Source of the DNA: Charina bottae | Lineage: Eukaryota; Chordata; Lepidosauria; Squamata; Charinaidae | Direction: 5' to 3' | Assembly (NCBI GenBank): GCA_023362775.1 | Contig: JALMGJ010000008.1 | Span: forward strand, 35,514,501 to 35,578,500 | Length of the DNA stretch: 64,000 nt | In this document: piece by piece, positions 22,560 through 33,330 of the stretch | Layout: each line of letters opens with the position of its first letter | How positions within the stretch are numbered: position 1 is the stretch's first letter | Position numbers and translations under genes: made by a program | Notes under the pieces: generated by a model | The model's input: the letters and a program-made list of their open reading frames with translations, nothing else | What the model was told of the DNA's origin: nothing | The model's database searches: none

Positions 22560-22798
22560 TGAATGGTGTTAAGCAAGAAATAAGCATCTGGGGGAAATGA
22601 CACTGTCTTTGCCAACTGCCTAAAGCAATCTGAACCATTCTGGATATACTTGAAAGCAATTTAAATTAGATATATCCCCTATTCTTCTTTTCTCTTCCTA
22701 AGAATTATCTTTACTACCCACTTCCTTAAAAAGTACCCAACGTAAAAGCTCATGCAACAAAAATAGCATTTAAGCCATTGTATTTTCTCCTGGCTTAC

Positions 22799-22892
22799 CA
22801 GATTGTTGATGCTGCTGATCTTCTAGGAATTCCAAATCAAGCATAAGGTCATCTTCATCCAGGTCACAGGAGCCCAAATTATTCAACACATC
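22799..22892 (-). CDS. Candidate internal exon of a host gene, CCSER1/2 (FAM190)-like
   Basis: On the minus strand an intron-like sequence ending GCATATTACAG is followed by 94 nt of open frame and then GTAAGCC, a good donor site. The exon reads GATGTGTTG... and encodes DVLNNLGSCDLDEDDLMLDL followed by EFLEDQQHQQS, with one nucleotide left over for the next codon (phase 0 in, phase 1 out). An acidic DLxxDDLMLD motif occurs, as I remember it, in coiled-coil serine-rich proteins CCSER1/CCSER2, whose cellular role is poorly defined. The upstream tract TTCCCTTTTGC is pyrimidine-rich, as an acceptor needs. No transposon signature overlaps it, and codon use looks like coding sequence. I am fairly sure it is an exon, less so of the gene. 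If it is correct, transcription runs right to left and the rest of the window is largely intron. No partner exon was found here. Confidence 0.6.
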
Positions 22893-24552
22893 CTGTAATA
22901 TGCCCAGCAAAAGGGAATGTTAAGTTGGAGGAGGATAAAAGGATCAAGAAGAGTAGCAGCACAGAAAATAACATAATGGATTTGCTGGAGGTAATGTGAA
23001 CTGAGTGAAGAACTGCTTAAACACCAGCAACCAGGCAGAGGCATGGAGAACAGACAGTATATAAATTAAAACAGAGAACCAAAGGAATATTTTCAACATT
23101 GCCCCATCAACATGTATTAAGTAAAGATTCATGGAGTATTTAACATATTCCTCAGATGCAAGAACAGCCCCACTAGAACAGAAAAAAAATCCATCTGGTT
23201 TTACAGTCAGTTACTCAGTGATAGCCAGTCAGACCACTGACTGACCTCCAAATTACACTGTTCTGATGTTTAGAAAGGGTTGTGTGGGTTGTAGAGTCTA
23301 ATCTTAATTTTGATCCAAACATTTATTCTCTGGAATATAGGAATTACTAGATACCTCAGCTGCTTATGGGTTGTTCAACTATGACAAAGGAAGCACCACC
23401 TGTACAATTTAAAGTGGATGAGAATGTTAGTGAATCGAATATAGAAAAGATTCAAGGATAATTTCAGTCGCAAGCCAATGAACTGAAAAATATTCAGGGA
23501 AGAAGGAACTGACAGTTAATTTGACAGAAAATATCATGCAATCTTTATTTCTGACCCTGGTGTCAGTGGGACTCAGAGCCAGGAAGGTACCATGAAATGA
23601 ATGGTGTTAGTGTCACAAATTCCATGTTTGTTCTTAGAATGACTTCTGCACCATGCCACACAAATTTTTAAAGACCTTGCACAGAAGTTCCAGATACTGG
23701 GATATTATTTTCCGCTGTAAATCTCCAGGTTCTCAGAAAATACTGTATGTATTGATGAAAATGTTTGATACAGGAATATGTTATGATTTGCATGAGAAGA
23801 TGGGATTATCTTGAATTATCTGCTCATAAATATCCATTGAACATGAGATATGAACCATCAAATAAACATTAGACTAGGAAGAATATAAAAGGAGAGTTCA
23901 TATCAAGACACCAAGGTATCTGAAATTGACTCCTTTCTTTCTTGCTCATTATTTTGATAAAGCTGTTCAGCAAATACTTTATAAGCCTTGATGTAGAAAT
24001 GTGTTAATTATCTGAGTATATGAAGGTTATGTCATGCTAAATTAACTGTGTAATCTGTTAATTTGATTTTTGCTGTTTTAACTTGTGATATAATTGTCTA
24101 AATAAATAGCATTTTTTCTTGCTCAAATACTGTGAGTTTGAAACCCCTAAGATTAGTCTCAAGGCCAGTGGGTCAGGATACTTCAAAACTTTAAGTGAGT
24201 CTAGTAAACAGTTAAGCTAATGGCTTAACTAAGACAGATACTAAGATGGTTTTCAAAGATAAAGCAATTACTCATATGAAAAACTTATAGCTGAAAAACA
24301 CCTTCATTCATCACAATTAACTATTCTAATTCAGACAACTGTTGTACCTATCTTTTAAAAAATTACTATTATTAAGGCTATCTATAGATTCAACTAGGGC
24401 TGCCATGCTCAGATTGCAAAAATCTAGACAACCCCAATATGGCACCAAAGAGACACAGAAAACTCTGTGTTATGTGGAATTTGGGGGATCCAGATATAGT
24501 AGCTCTCATTACAACAGTATTTTTATTTCCATCTGTTAACATGATATGCTAA

Positions 24553-24554
<2 letters not shown>
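22893..24554. other. Probable intronic sequence, no element recognised
   Basis: AT-rich and unique-looking. The ORF at 22944-23132 (minus) overlaps the presumptive intron upstream of the exon and lacks any known motif. Confidence 0.45.

Positions 24555-24612
<58 letters not shown>
24555..24612. repeat. (CT)29 microsatellite
   Basis: An uninterrupted TC dinucleotide tract. Confidence 0.98.
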
Positions 24613-24614
<2 letters not shown>

Positions 24615-24681
24615 GTTTTTAACAATATATGTAAAGTTTTAATTTAAAATCTCTCCATTAAACATATCTATTTGTTAGGAA

Positions 24682-24779
24682 GGAAGAGAAGAGAAGAGAA
24701 GAGAAGAGAAGAGAAGAGAAGAGAAGAGAAGAGAAGAGAAGAGAAGAGAAGAGAAGAGAAGAGAAGAGAAGAGAAGAGG
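24682..24779. repeat. (GAGAA)n microsatellite, about 19-20 units
   Basis: An almost perfect purine-only pentamer array, 70 bp downstream of the CT tract. It creates a spurious Lys/Arg/Glu-rich ORF. Confidence 0.98.
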
Positions 24780-25360
24780 CATTTCTCATCAATAGTCCAA
24801 AGAATGCTGACATGTTCTCCTCCTTTTTTCCCCCTCAAAAGGTTTAATTACAGCTTGCAGAAAAATGTTTCAGCAAAAGGCCTTAATAAAACTCTCCATT
24901 TATTTTGAAATAGCCCCTTAGAAATTCCAAAATACAGCTTCCTTCTTTTGCTACACATGCTGATTTTAATCCCTGCTGTACATATAAAATGAAGCTAAAA
25001 CAGGCTTTGCTGTTTTGCTCAACAACTTATATTTGTACTGGGATACTTCCCTTATGTTAAAGTGTGGGCCATGCCACCAAACAATGCAGGTAAATACCTC
25101 TGTAGTGGATTTCAGCACCTGCAAGCTGGCTGATAACTCTAACTATTTTATAACTCTAAAAGCCACAGTCCTTTTCCTAAGGGGTGGGGGGAGGACACAC
25201 TCTAAGCTGGGAGAATCACCTTTAAGTTTCTTTCCCCCCAATCTAAGTTGGCTGCAGATCCTGGAAGCAACAACATCTGTAGAAGCAGGTTTGCCACTGG
25301 GATTCAAAATATCTGCCCAAAAGCCCTTGAGACAACTGGAACCAGTAAAGTAAACTTGGC
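24780..25360. other. Unannotated sequence
   Basis: The ORF at 25015-25353 (112 codons) has no recognisable motif and no supporting context. Otherwise nothing is seen. Confidence 0.4.
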
Positions 25361-25706
25361 AAGGAAAGTATAAAAAGGTAAAGGTTCCCCCACACAGTCG
25401 TGTCCAACTCTAGGGGCTGGTGCTCATCTCCGTTTGTTAGCCGAAGAGCCAGCGTTGTCCGAAGATGCTTCCACGGTCATGTGGATGGCATGACGCATGC
25501 GGAACGCTGTTACCTACCCACTGAAGTGGTACCCATTAATCTACTTGCATTTGCATGCTTTCGAATTGCTAGGTTGGCAAGAGCTGGGGCTAGTGGGGGA
25601 GCTTACTCCGTCACGCGGGACTAGGGATTCGAACCTCCGAACTTGCGATTTTCCGATCAACAATTCTGGTGTCTTACCCGCTGAGCCACCACGCCCCAAG
25701 GAAAGT
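25361..25706 (-). mobile_element. tRNA-derived squamate SINE with 9-bp TSD
   Basis: Element proper about 25370-25697, minus strand: tail GGTAAAGG, body CTAGGTTGGCAAGAGCTGGG, B box as the reverse complement GGATTCGAACC at about 25625, head ending GCTGAGCCACCACGCCCC. The flanks 25361-25369 and 25698-25706 share AAGGAAAGT. A hAT MITE starts 7 bp beyond. Confidence 0.9.
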
Positions 25707-26091
25707 GTAGATCAGAGCTTTCCAAACTGTGTGTCGCGACACAAAAGTGTGTCGCCACACACAGCGTGGTGTGTCGCCACACCACCCGGAAGCAGCGGTG
25801 CGCGCGTGCACGGCGGCCGCCATGCACGCGCGCACCGCCGCACGCCCCCCGCGCCGCCGCACGCCCCCCGCGCCGCCGCACGCCCCCCGCGCCGCCGCAC
25901 GCCCCCCGCGCCACCGCACGCCCCTCCCGCGCCGCCGCTGTGCGCGCGCGCCGCCGCACACCCCGTCGCCGCCGTGCGCGCGCGCCGCCGCACGCCCCCC
26001 CACGCCGTCGCCGTGCACGCGTGTCGCTGCCACTGCCGCCGCCACTGGGTGTGTCGCCAGCGGCGGCACTTTGGAAAGCCCTGGTGTAGAT
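25705..26091 (-). mobile_element. hAT-like MITE with CpG-dense core, 8-bp TSD (GTGTAGAT)
   Basis: Element proper 25713-26083, reversed relative to the copy at 17654: starts CAGAGCTTTCCAAACTGTG and ends CACTTTGGAAAGCCCTG. The flanks 25705-25712 and 26084-26091 are identical. The core contains a 19-bp minisatellite (GCCGCACGCCCCCCGCGCC phase), repeated about five times at 25840-25925. There is no transposase. The left TSD overlaps the 3' TSD of the adjoining SINE. Confidence 0.93.
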
Positions 26092-26462
26092 AGTGGTATA
26101 ATAGGCATTTTATTTCTTTTCAGTGCTGCTTTAACTCAACTAGACAGTTTTTTTGTCTCCTATAATGTAAACAAGCACTGCCCATTCAAAAACCTCTTTG
26201 TCCTGGTCACCTAGTTAAAACAGATAATTTAAGCCATTTTTAAAAAACAATTAGTCCTAAAGAAGGGAGGTGTCCTCTGCTTCCTCATCCTGGTTCCAGA
26301 TGAAGAGGGACATCTTTCCTTCCACAAACAGAGGGTGACAACTTAGCTACAGGCTCAGGACTGAATTCTTTCTATACCTTGTCTGTATTATCTCTCAGCC
26401 CACTTTTCTTTTTCCATTTCTTTTCACCATAGTGAAGATTTAAAGAAAAATTCTATTTAATC
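26092..26462. other. Unannotated sequence
   Basis: Short AT-rich interval between two DNA transposons, nothing recognised. Confidence 0.4.
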
Positions 26463-26846
26463 TAGGTAGTTCTCGATTTACGACCATTCGTTTAGCAACC
26501 ATTCCAAGTTATGATGGCGCTGAAAAAAATGGCTTGCGAGTGGCCCTTGCACTTACAACTGTTGCAGAGCCCCTGCAGTCACGTGATCAAAATTCAGGCA
26601 CTTGGCAACCGGCATGTATTTACAATGGTTGCAGCATCCCGGGGTCACATGATCGCTATTTGCGACCTTCCCAGCCGGCTTCCGACAAGCAAAGTCAATG
26701 GGGAAAGCCAGATTCACTTAATGATCACGTGATTTGCTTAATGGACATGGCAAAAGGGTCATAAAGCCAGGCGTGACTCACTTAACGGCCTCGCTCAGTG
26801 ACAGAAGTTCTGGTCCCAATTGTGGCCGTAAGTCGAGGACTACCTG
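26463..26846 (+). mobile_element. Tigger/pogo-like MITE
   Basis: Ends are inverted: TAGGTAGTTCTCGATTTACGACC at the left (first base mutated from C) and GGCCGTAAGTCGAGGACTACCTG at the right, followed by TA. The interior has motifs shared with other copies in the window (CACGTGATCAAAATTCAGGC; AAGTCAATGGGGAAAG). Terminal CAG...CTG with TA TSDs fits the Tc1/mariner-Tigger group. No transposase is present. Confidence 0.8.
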
Positions 26847-28118
26847 TATTTTTTGTAACAACTTTCAGAATGACTAGGCCTGCAAAAATAGAAGTCCACA
26901 AAGCCACTTGCTAGCTCCATTTGGACATATGGTTTTACTATTCTTTAGCAACCATTTTTGAATCTATAACCCCAAAATTGGGCAACTAGAGGGAGATGAA
27001 CATTTTTTTTATTATCTTCACTCTTAAATAAGATACTGTAGCTACTTATGCTTTTTCTTCATTTTCTCTTCAAATCTATCATTTCATCCCAGTTGCCATC
27101 CTGGGGAAGACAAAATAGGAAAAACAAAATATGAAGAACTAGAATCTACCTAGAGAGTTAACACAATTTGTCACAGATTAAACACAGATCATAGCTTCTT
27201 ATATTATATAGATGTACCAGTTTGTTAATATGGCATTTCCATCAACATAACTATTTGTTTGTTTTTTATATTTCTTTACTGCCCATCTCGTAATAATTAA
27301 TGGCTGCTATACAATCCTTTCATTTCTTTTTCATATTTCCCCCTTTTTCTTCTCTCCTCTCTCTTCCCAACAATAACTATGTGGAGCTATAGTAACAGCT
27401 ATATTACTCAGGATTATCCTCCAGAGTCATAATGAGGTGCTGTGATTCCCATAAATCTGCCTTTACAATCCCATCAGAGTCTTCACCATTTCAGCAGGAG
27501 AGAGCAAGTAGGCTAATATTTACATAAGAATATGTTGGCATACAAGTGCCATAATTTATGTACTAGTAGCAGACATCAGGATGCAAAGATACATGGGAGG
27601 TATGACACATCTACCACCATTTTGTCACCTTTATGGTTTGCTGACTGCTGGCTTGAGGGTGAATGCAAAAACCAAGTCACTTTTCTTGTGTGTGCAGAAA
27701 AAACAATCTGTTAACTTTGGACTTATTCCCCACTTTAGTAGTAGCAATTAGCAATTTTTATGAAGTGTACAGATCTTATTCCCATGTCCTCATGTATTCA
27801 TTTATATTCACATACACGAATCAACATTTTTGAACAGTTTTTTTTTCAGGACAAATGCTGCAAAATTAGCTTCCTTTTTTTTTTGGTCTAATTGTATATA
27901 TGATCAGGCTCAAAGCATGACAGCTAATGCAAATAGTATTTAAAAAGCAATATTGTAAATGCAAATACACATGAATAAGTTCATATGTCTGTGCTAACTT
28001 GCTGCTGTGATAATGCACATCACTTGATCAAAACTACTTTGGGGGGAGGGTGCAGGGTGCAATAAAACAAAATCTGCATGTATAGATTTGTTAGAAAAAA
28101 ATGATATATTTAAGCCAT
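26847..28118. other. Unannotated AT-rich sequence
   Basis: No exon or transposon recognised. Confidence 0.45.
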
Positions 28119-28150
28119 GACACACACACACACACTATATATATATCTAT
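28119..28150. repeat. (CA)n(TA)n microsatellite
   Basis: A CA run followed by a TA run. Confidence 0.9.
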
Positions 28151-28539
28151 ATCAATAGATATCTTAAGCATTTAAGCAGTCAAAGCAGCATTTTTTCTAT
28201 AGATGTGCACAAATGGTAACCTCTTCTGGCAGTGTGAGACTAGCAAAAGAGATGCAGAGGAAAAAAAAGAATCGAAAGTGGGTTCTATTTATTATTTTCA
28301 GGCACCAGTTTTGGAGTTTGCGAGTAGAATATTGGGGTTGCTTTGACAAAGCAAAGTAAGAACAGAAGAGAACAGAATACAATCCAATAGGCTTCCCCCA
28401 GCTGTACGGTTCTACCTGTTGAGCTGTGGTCTCTCCTAACATTCCAATCTATCCAAATGAAGAACTGTTTTGAACTACCTACCTGTAAAGCTTCTAGCAC
28501 TTTCTTAGAACTCATTCAAGCATTCAAAGATAAGTTTTA

Positions 28540-29060
28540 CTGAGCCATTTATGTCAGCCGTTTCTTGTTTATTATAGCTAATACACAAAATATTTTTGTC
28601 TCTTCTTATGAGCCGATGTTCTCTTATTCAAATGATGCCAATTACTGTCCAATTACAGCAATATTGTTACAAAATCTTGACTAATGCTTGTGACATTCTG
28701 CGTTCTGACTGTGAACATCATAATGAATCTACATCCCATTAATACCAGATGTTTATTAACAAATTCTTAGGCTTCTACTGTGTCTGGCTCCTTGTTCAGC
28801 AGTTAATTTTGGCTACACTCATAATTAAAGTTGCCATCCTCCAACATAAATAATCTGTATTGTTCTGCCATTGTTTTGTCAGACTTCAACTGTTACTTTG
28901 CAACCGCAATCAATACAATTCAATTTATGATAATCTTAATGATCCACTGAGGGGTTTGTTCAGAAAATACTGCTGAGGGATCAATTTAAAATATGCTTAA
29001 AATATGCATGCCACTTTTCTGCTTGACAATAATTTTTCAGAATAAGAACAATTTAGTACA
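28540..29060. promoter_or_regulatory. Candidate conserved non-coding element
   Basis: A repeat-free, AT-rich, high-complexity stretch with many ATTA/TAAT cores (CCAATTACTG, CCAATTACAG, CATAATTAAAG) and TATGCATGCC. It resembles vertebrate enhancer-like sequence. No comparative data are available here. Confidence 0.3.
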
Positions 29061-30034
29061 ATAAAAAATAGTAAAATATAAAATAGGAGGGGAAAAGAAC
29101 ACAAGAAGCATATTCCCCCAGGAGTTGCACTTGATCTCAACTCTCTCCAACTTCAGAAAAGAAACTAAGGTCTTTCTTCTTAAGCATGTGTTGTGTGTTG
29201 CTCTATTCTGATTTTAGCTGTAAATTGTGCTTTTAAAAAGTTTATGTCCTGGAGAGGGCAGTCCATCACCTGAGCATGGATTAAAAGCTGAGAAGGTGAT
29301 GATGGTTTTAAATGTGCTTGTTTGGGTTCGTATTTTATTTCATTTCATTTCAGTAATTTTACCTACAGAACACATCAACAAAGAACTCTGATGCATATGT
29401 ACAACCGAAAGATTGTCAATAAATGACAGAAACATTTTAGAGAGTTAATTTTACAAAAAAAAAGGACCAAAAACATTTACAACTACAACTAATTAAAGAT
29501 TTTCACTAAGACTAGGGTCAGAAAAAGAACCCAGCAACATTAAAAATGGAAAAACCATTTATAGAAACGTTAACTTCAAGAATTGTAACTGAGTAATTCA
29601 TAGGAATAATAAAACACTTTCCCTTAACTTTTTCAGTCTTCAGAAAAAATAAAATTACATCAATAATCGTGTATTCTGATGATATATATAAAATTTTGAT
29701 AGTAATCAAATTTTAGTTTTGGCAACTAAATTTTTTTATGGCCTGTAAAATGACAAAAGAATTGTTGTTTTACAAATCTTATGTTTGTTCATTGGCCAGT
29801 TTAGAGCACTGGAAGGGCTTTAATTGTAATTACAGTATCTTCTGAATATTTTTATTGGCTCAGTATTCCATTTTTTTAAATTACTTCAGAATGTATTGCC
29901 CAAATTTCCCAAAATTGTTCTTTCAGCACATTTTTGAAATCGTAACTATTTCATACAGTTACTAATAAGAAGCTACCTTTTTCTTTCTAAAAAAAGAAAA
30001 TGGTACCATGTGAATGTCACTGAGTTGAATTACA
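29061..30034. other. Unannotated AT-rich sequence
   Basis: Nothing recognised. Confidence 0.45.
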
Positions 30035-30101
30035 GCCTCAACCAATCCATAGAGAGCCTGATTCCAGATGGAATTGGATTCTTCTATGGATTGATTGAGG
30101 C
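30035..30101. repeat. Hairpin-forming inverted repeat, 18-bp arms
   Basis: GCCTCAACCAATCCATAG at 30035-30052 is the reverse complement of CTATGGATTGATTGAGGC at 30084-30101 with one mismatch. A direct repeat CTGATTCCAGATGGAA follows each arm. Confidence 0.85.
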
Positions 30102-30279
30102 TGATTCCAGATGGAAGCTCTAATGGAACTCCACTTAGATATTCCCCTTCCAGCCTTCTGCTGCCTGGATGTTCTTAAGGTGAGTGGACTTCAACTCCCA
30201 GAATTGAAGTTAAAGCTGCCTAGGAATTCTTCTGGGCACCCTGTTACATGAAGATCAAGACAATCTTGAGAGTTATGGT

Positions 30280-31900
30280 GAGGAAATGGTGAACTGACGT
30301 CCCGTAGACAGCAGGAGACATTACGGCTGAAAACAGCAGCTAGATGCTGGATTCGGACCGCCAAAATCTCTCCAGAGAATGGCGAGATCTTGAGATAGCC
30401 CATATATACTCCGGACAGCTGTTTTTTTGTGAGTAGATGGCAGAAACTGACGTTTTTTGCGGTTGCTTGTGAACAGCTGGGAGTCATGGGATTCCACTGA
30501 GCTCATAGCCATCAATGTAGCCTTTATGGACTCAAGGTTCAACCAAACCTCACTTCTTATTCACTTGGGTTTTACTTTTTTTTTTCATACTGCTTTTTAA
30601 AGATTGAGAACCACAAGTTTGATTGTATTCACTGGGCGAGTTTTTCTTCAATCCTTTAAGAAAGAAATTTTAATTACGAGTTTAAGGTTTTTCAAAAAAA
30701 ATAATAATAATATAGCAAAAGGGTGACTCCAATGTTGATTTTAGAAACTTTTAAATGGATTAAGGGTCCAGATGGACTTGAATTAGAACTTCGTAATTAA
30801 CTATAAGAATCCTTCCCATGGGAAACTTTCTATGTTTACATCTAGAACGATAAGATGACTTTGAAGGTTGGTCACTAGAGGGCACCAGAAGAAAATAAAT
30901 ATATCAATGGATCCGTTAAGAGAAATCTATGATTATTAGGTTAAGAAAATAATATTTTAAAGTTATCTGCTATTATAGAAAAACTAGATGATGTCATTGA
31001 CGAGGAAGAAGTTCCATTGAATAAAACTGAAATTGATTTGAATGTGGATTTTAAAATGTAGCCTATAAGAAAGAGATGGAAAAAGATAAAATTATGGATA
31101 TACAAAAATATGAAATATTGGATTTACAAATGAAACCGGTTGATGATTTAACAATTAAAAAAGACACACAAATACTAAACGAGAAGAGTGATGTGGATAA
31201 CTTCTTTACATTGGATTTATAAAAGGGACCTTTTGAAATTGTCAATGATTTCATGAGAAGAGACGGTGAGAATATGAACAGTGACATGGATAATCTTTTT
31301 ATTCTGGAATTACAAAAGGGATTTGTTAAAGATGCCAATGATTCTGGAAAAAGAGACAAAGAGAGCATGAAAAGAAAGCAGATGTTAGGAAATTATTTGA
31401 GGGGACTAAAGATTGTTGGGAGAATATAAAATTAGTTTATTTGATCAGGGTTAAAATAAATGGGTTGCTATCTTTGGTAATGATTAATGGGTTTTTGTTG
31501 ACTAAAACCAGATGACGATGTTTTAAAGCTTTTGTTTATTTGAAGAGAAAAGATGGGGGGATTTGTTTAAATAGAAAATAGGAGATATAAATGTAAAAGG
31601 AAGGATTCAAACTGGGTGTATTATATATAGTTTGTAATAGTTATGTTGTTATTTCTGACAACCCTTAAGGGACTTTTGCTGATTAAGATGAAGTGATGAG
31701 GCTTTAAAGATTGGTTTATAGAGAATGGGGTGAGATATGGGATGAAGATTTACAATATTGATTTATAGAGAATGGGGTGAGATATGGGATGAAGAGATGG
31801 TTGGTTTTATTTTAAGAGATGGTGATAAGCTGTTAATGTTGATTATACTTGCTGGGTGTGAAGGGGGAGGTTTCTTTTTTCTTCTTCTTCTTTTCTTTTC
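30280..31900 (+). mobile_element. Possible degenerate L1-like 5' region and ORF1
   Basis: A stretch of about 1.6 kb that reads on the plus strand like a decayed retroelement leader (GGACCGCCAAAATCTCTCCA; CTCCGGACAGCTG) followed by lysine/glutamate-rich coding scraps (31060-31430). In the latter a roughly 29-residue unit (…MDNLFILELQKG…NDSGKRD.ES…) recurs about three times. I infer an L1-type ORF1 region from context only. The family could be different. Confidence 0.3.
31710..31797. repeat. 49-bp tandem duplication
   Basis: TTTATAGAGAATGGGGTGAG followed by ATATGGGATGAAGA occurs twice, starting near 31714 and 31763. Confidence 0.9.
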
Positions 31901-31963
31901 TTTGTTCTTTTTTTTCTCCACTTTTTAATTTTTTAAAAAAAATCTTTTTATATATTTTTATAC

Positions 31964-32278
31964 TATGGCTCAGTGGTTAAGACACCAGGCTTGTCAATCA
32001 GAAGGTCGGCGGTTCAAGACCCGAGCACCGCATGACAGAGTGAGCTCCCGCACTCGCCCCAGCTCTTGCCAACCTCGCAATTCGAAAGCATGCAAATGCA
32101 AGTAGATAAATAGGTACCACTTCGGTGGGATGGTAACAGTGTTCCGCGAGTGTCATGCCGGCCACACAACCACAGAAGCGTCTTTGGACAGCGCTGGCTC
32201 TTCGGCTAAGAAATGTAGATGAGCACCGGCCCCTAGAGTTGGACACGACTGTGCAGGGGAAAACCTTTACCTTTACTA
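31964..32278 (+). mobile_element. tRNA-derived squamate SINE
   Basis: The head ATGGCTCAGTGGTTAAGACA gives the A box. The B box is mutated (GGTTCAAGACC). The body CTCTTGCCAACCTCGCAATT and tail CCTTTACCTTTAC match the other copies. The first few head bases are missing. Confidence 0.85.
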
Positions 32279-32676
32279 ATCTTTAAAAAATAATTTAAAA
32301 AAGAAATCAATCTCTGGAATAATGTGAGATATAGCCCAGCAAGGCTGCAGTGGCGTGGCAGCTGTTTTTTTAACCTGCATTAGGGACGCTTTGGTTCAAA
32401 CCTGTATATTTTGAAGAAAAAGAAAGGCCAACACAATAATACTAAATACAAACACAGTTTTAATATTAGATTCAAAGACTTTAATGACTCATTTCTTACT
32501 TTATTAACAGAATGCTTGACAAGTGTGCATTTTGAAGCCCACTATTTACGAAATCACCATCAGTACTGCTAAGTAGACCTTATCCTTCAAATACAAGCAT
32601 ATTACAAAAAATGAAGTAAACTGGTATTATAATCTATTTATTTTACTGTGATATGCCCTTAAAGTCAGAAGGTAAT
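32279..32676. other. Unannotated AT-rich sequence
   Basis: Nothing recognised. Confidence 0.4.
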
Positions 32677-32678
32677 TC

Positions 32679-32898
32679 ATCAAACTCGTTAATGAGACAA
32701 AGGTCAAAGAAAGGAGTAAATTTTTATTTATTTATTTATTTATTTATTAAATTTATCAAACTCGTTAATGAGACAAAGGTCAAAGAAAGGAGTAAATTTT
32801 TATTTATTTATTTATTTATTAAATTTATCAAACTCGTTAATGAGACAAAGGTCAAAGAAAGGAGTAAATTTTTATTTATTTATTTATTTATTAAATTT
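32679..32898. repeat. Triplicated LINE-tail junction, units of about 72-76 bp
   Basis: Three copies of ATCAAACTCGTTAATGAGAC plus AAAGGTCAAAGAAAGGAG, each followed by an (ATTT)n run, start at 32679, 32755 and 32827. The third runs into the LINE terminus at 32899. Copy differences are mostly in the number of ATTT units. Confidence 0.95.
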
Positions 32899-33330
32899 CT
32901 GTGACCGCCCATTTCCCCCTCAAGGAGGGTCTCTGGGCGGTTTACAACCACAACAAAACATCATTAAAATACAATAAATATAACAATAAAGATACAAATA
33001 CAATAAAATCCAAGTGGCAGGTGGTTCTTAAAGTGAAGATAAAAATATTTAAAAATATTTGAGGCGGCTCTAAGAGAACAGCCATCCCCAAGCATGACCA
33101 CTTTCCTTCTTGCCCCAAGGAGAAATCACAGAGCCAAGTTTTTAACTTTTTCCTGAAGTCCAGGAGTGAGGGGGCCTGTCTTATGTCCGGGAGGAGAATG
33201 TTCCACAGGGCAGGTGCTGCTGCAGAGAAGGCTCGCCTCCGAGACCCCGCTAGATGGAATTCTTTCACAGAGGGGGTCCGCAGCATGCGCTCTCTGCAAG
33301 ATCAGGTGGGACGGGACAGTGTAATGGGGA
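32870..33330 (-). mobile_element. L2/CR1-type LINE 3' end
   Basis: On the minus strand, coding scraps are followed by a 3' UTR ending GGGCGGTCACAGAAATTT and then an (AAAT)n tail. The same terminus (CCGCCCA...CTCTGGGCGG on plus) occurs at 37190 and 60648. Confidence 0.7.
32942..33286 (-). pseudogene. C-terminal scrap of an L2/CR1-type LINE ORF
   Basis: The minus-strand frame reads SRRRAFSAAAPALWNILLPD followed by IRQAPSLLDFRKKLKTWLC. The R(A/S)FS.AAP.LWN.LP......PS...F+K.LKTWLF signature is the usual C-terminal end of L2/CR1-type reverse-transcriptase proteins. The ORF runs past this into 3' UTR sequence. No other domain remains. Confidence 0.7.

Noticed and set aside
25657..26214. Arg/Pro/His-rich ORFs up to 198 codons
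   Set aside because: Same reason: CpG-dense MITE and adjoining SINE, all frames open.
32679..32898. CRISPR-like array (regular repeats)
   Set aside because: The spacers are simple ATTT runs, the units are adjacent to a LINE tail, and the genome is a vertebrate.
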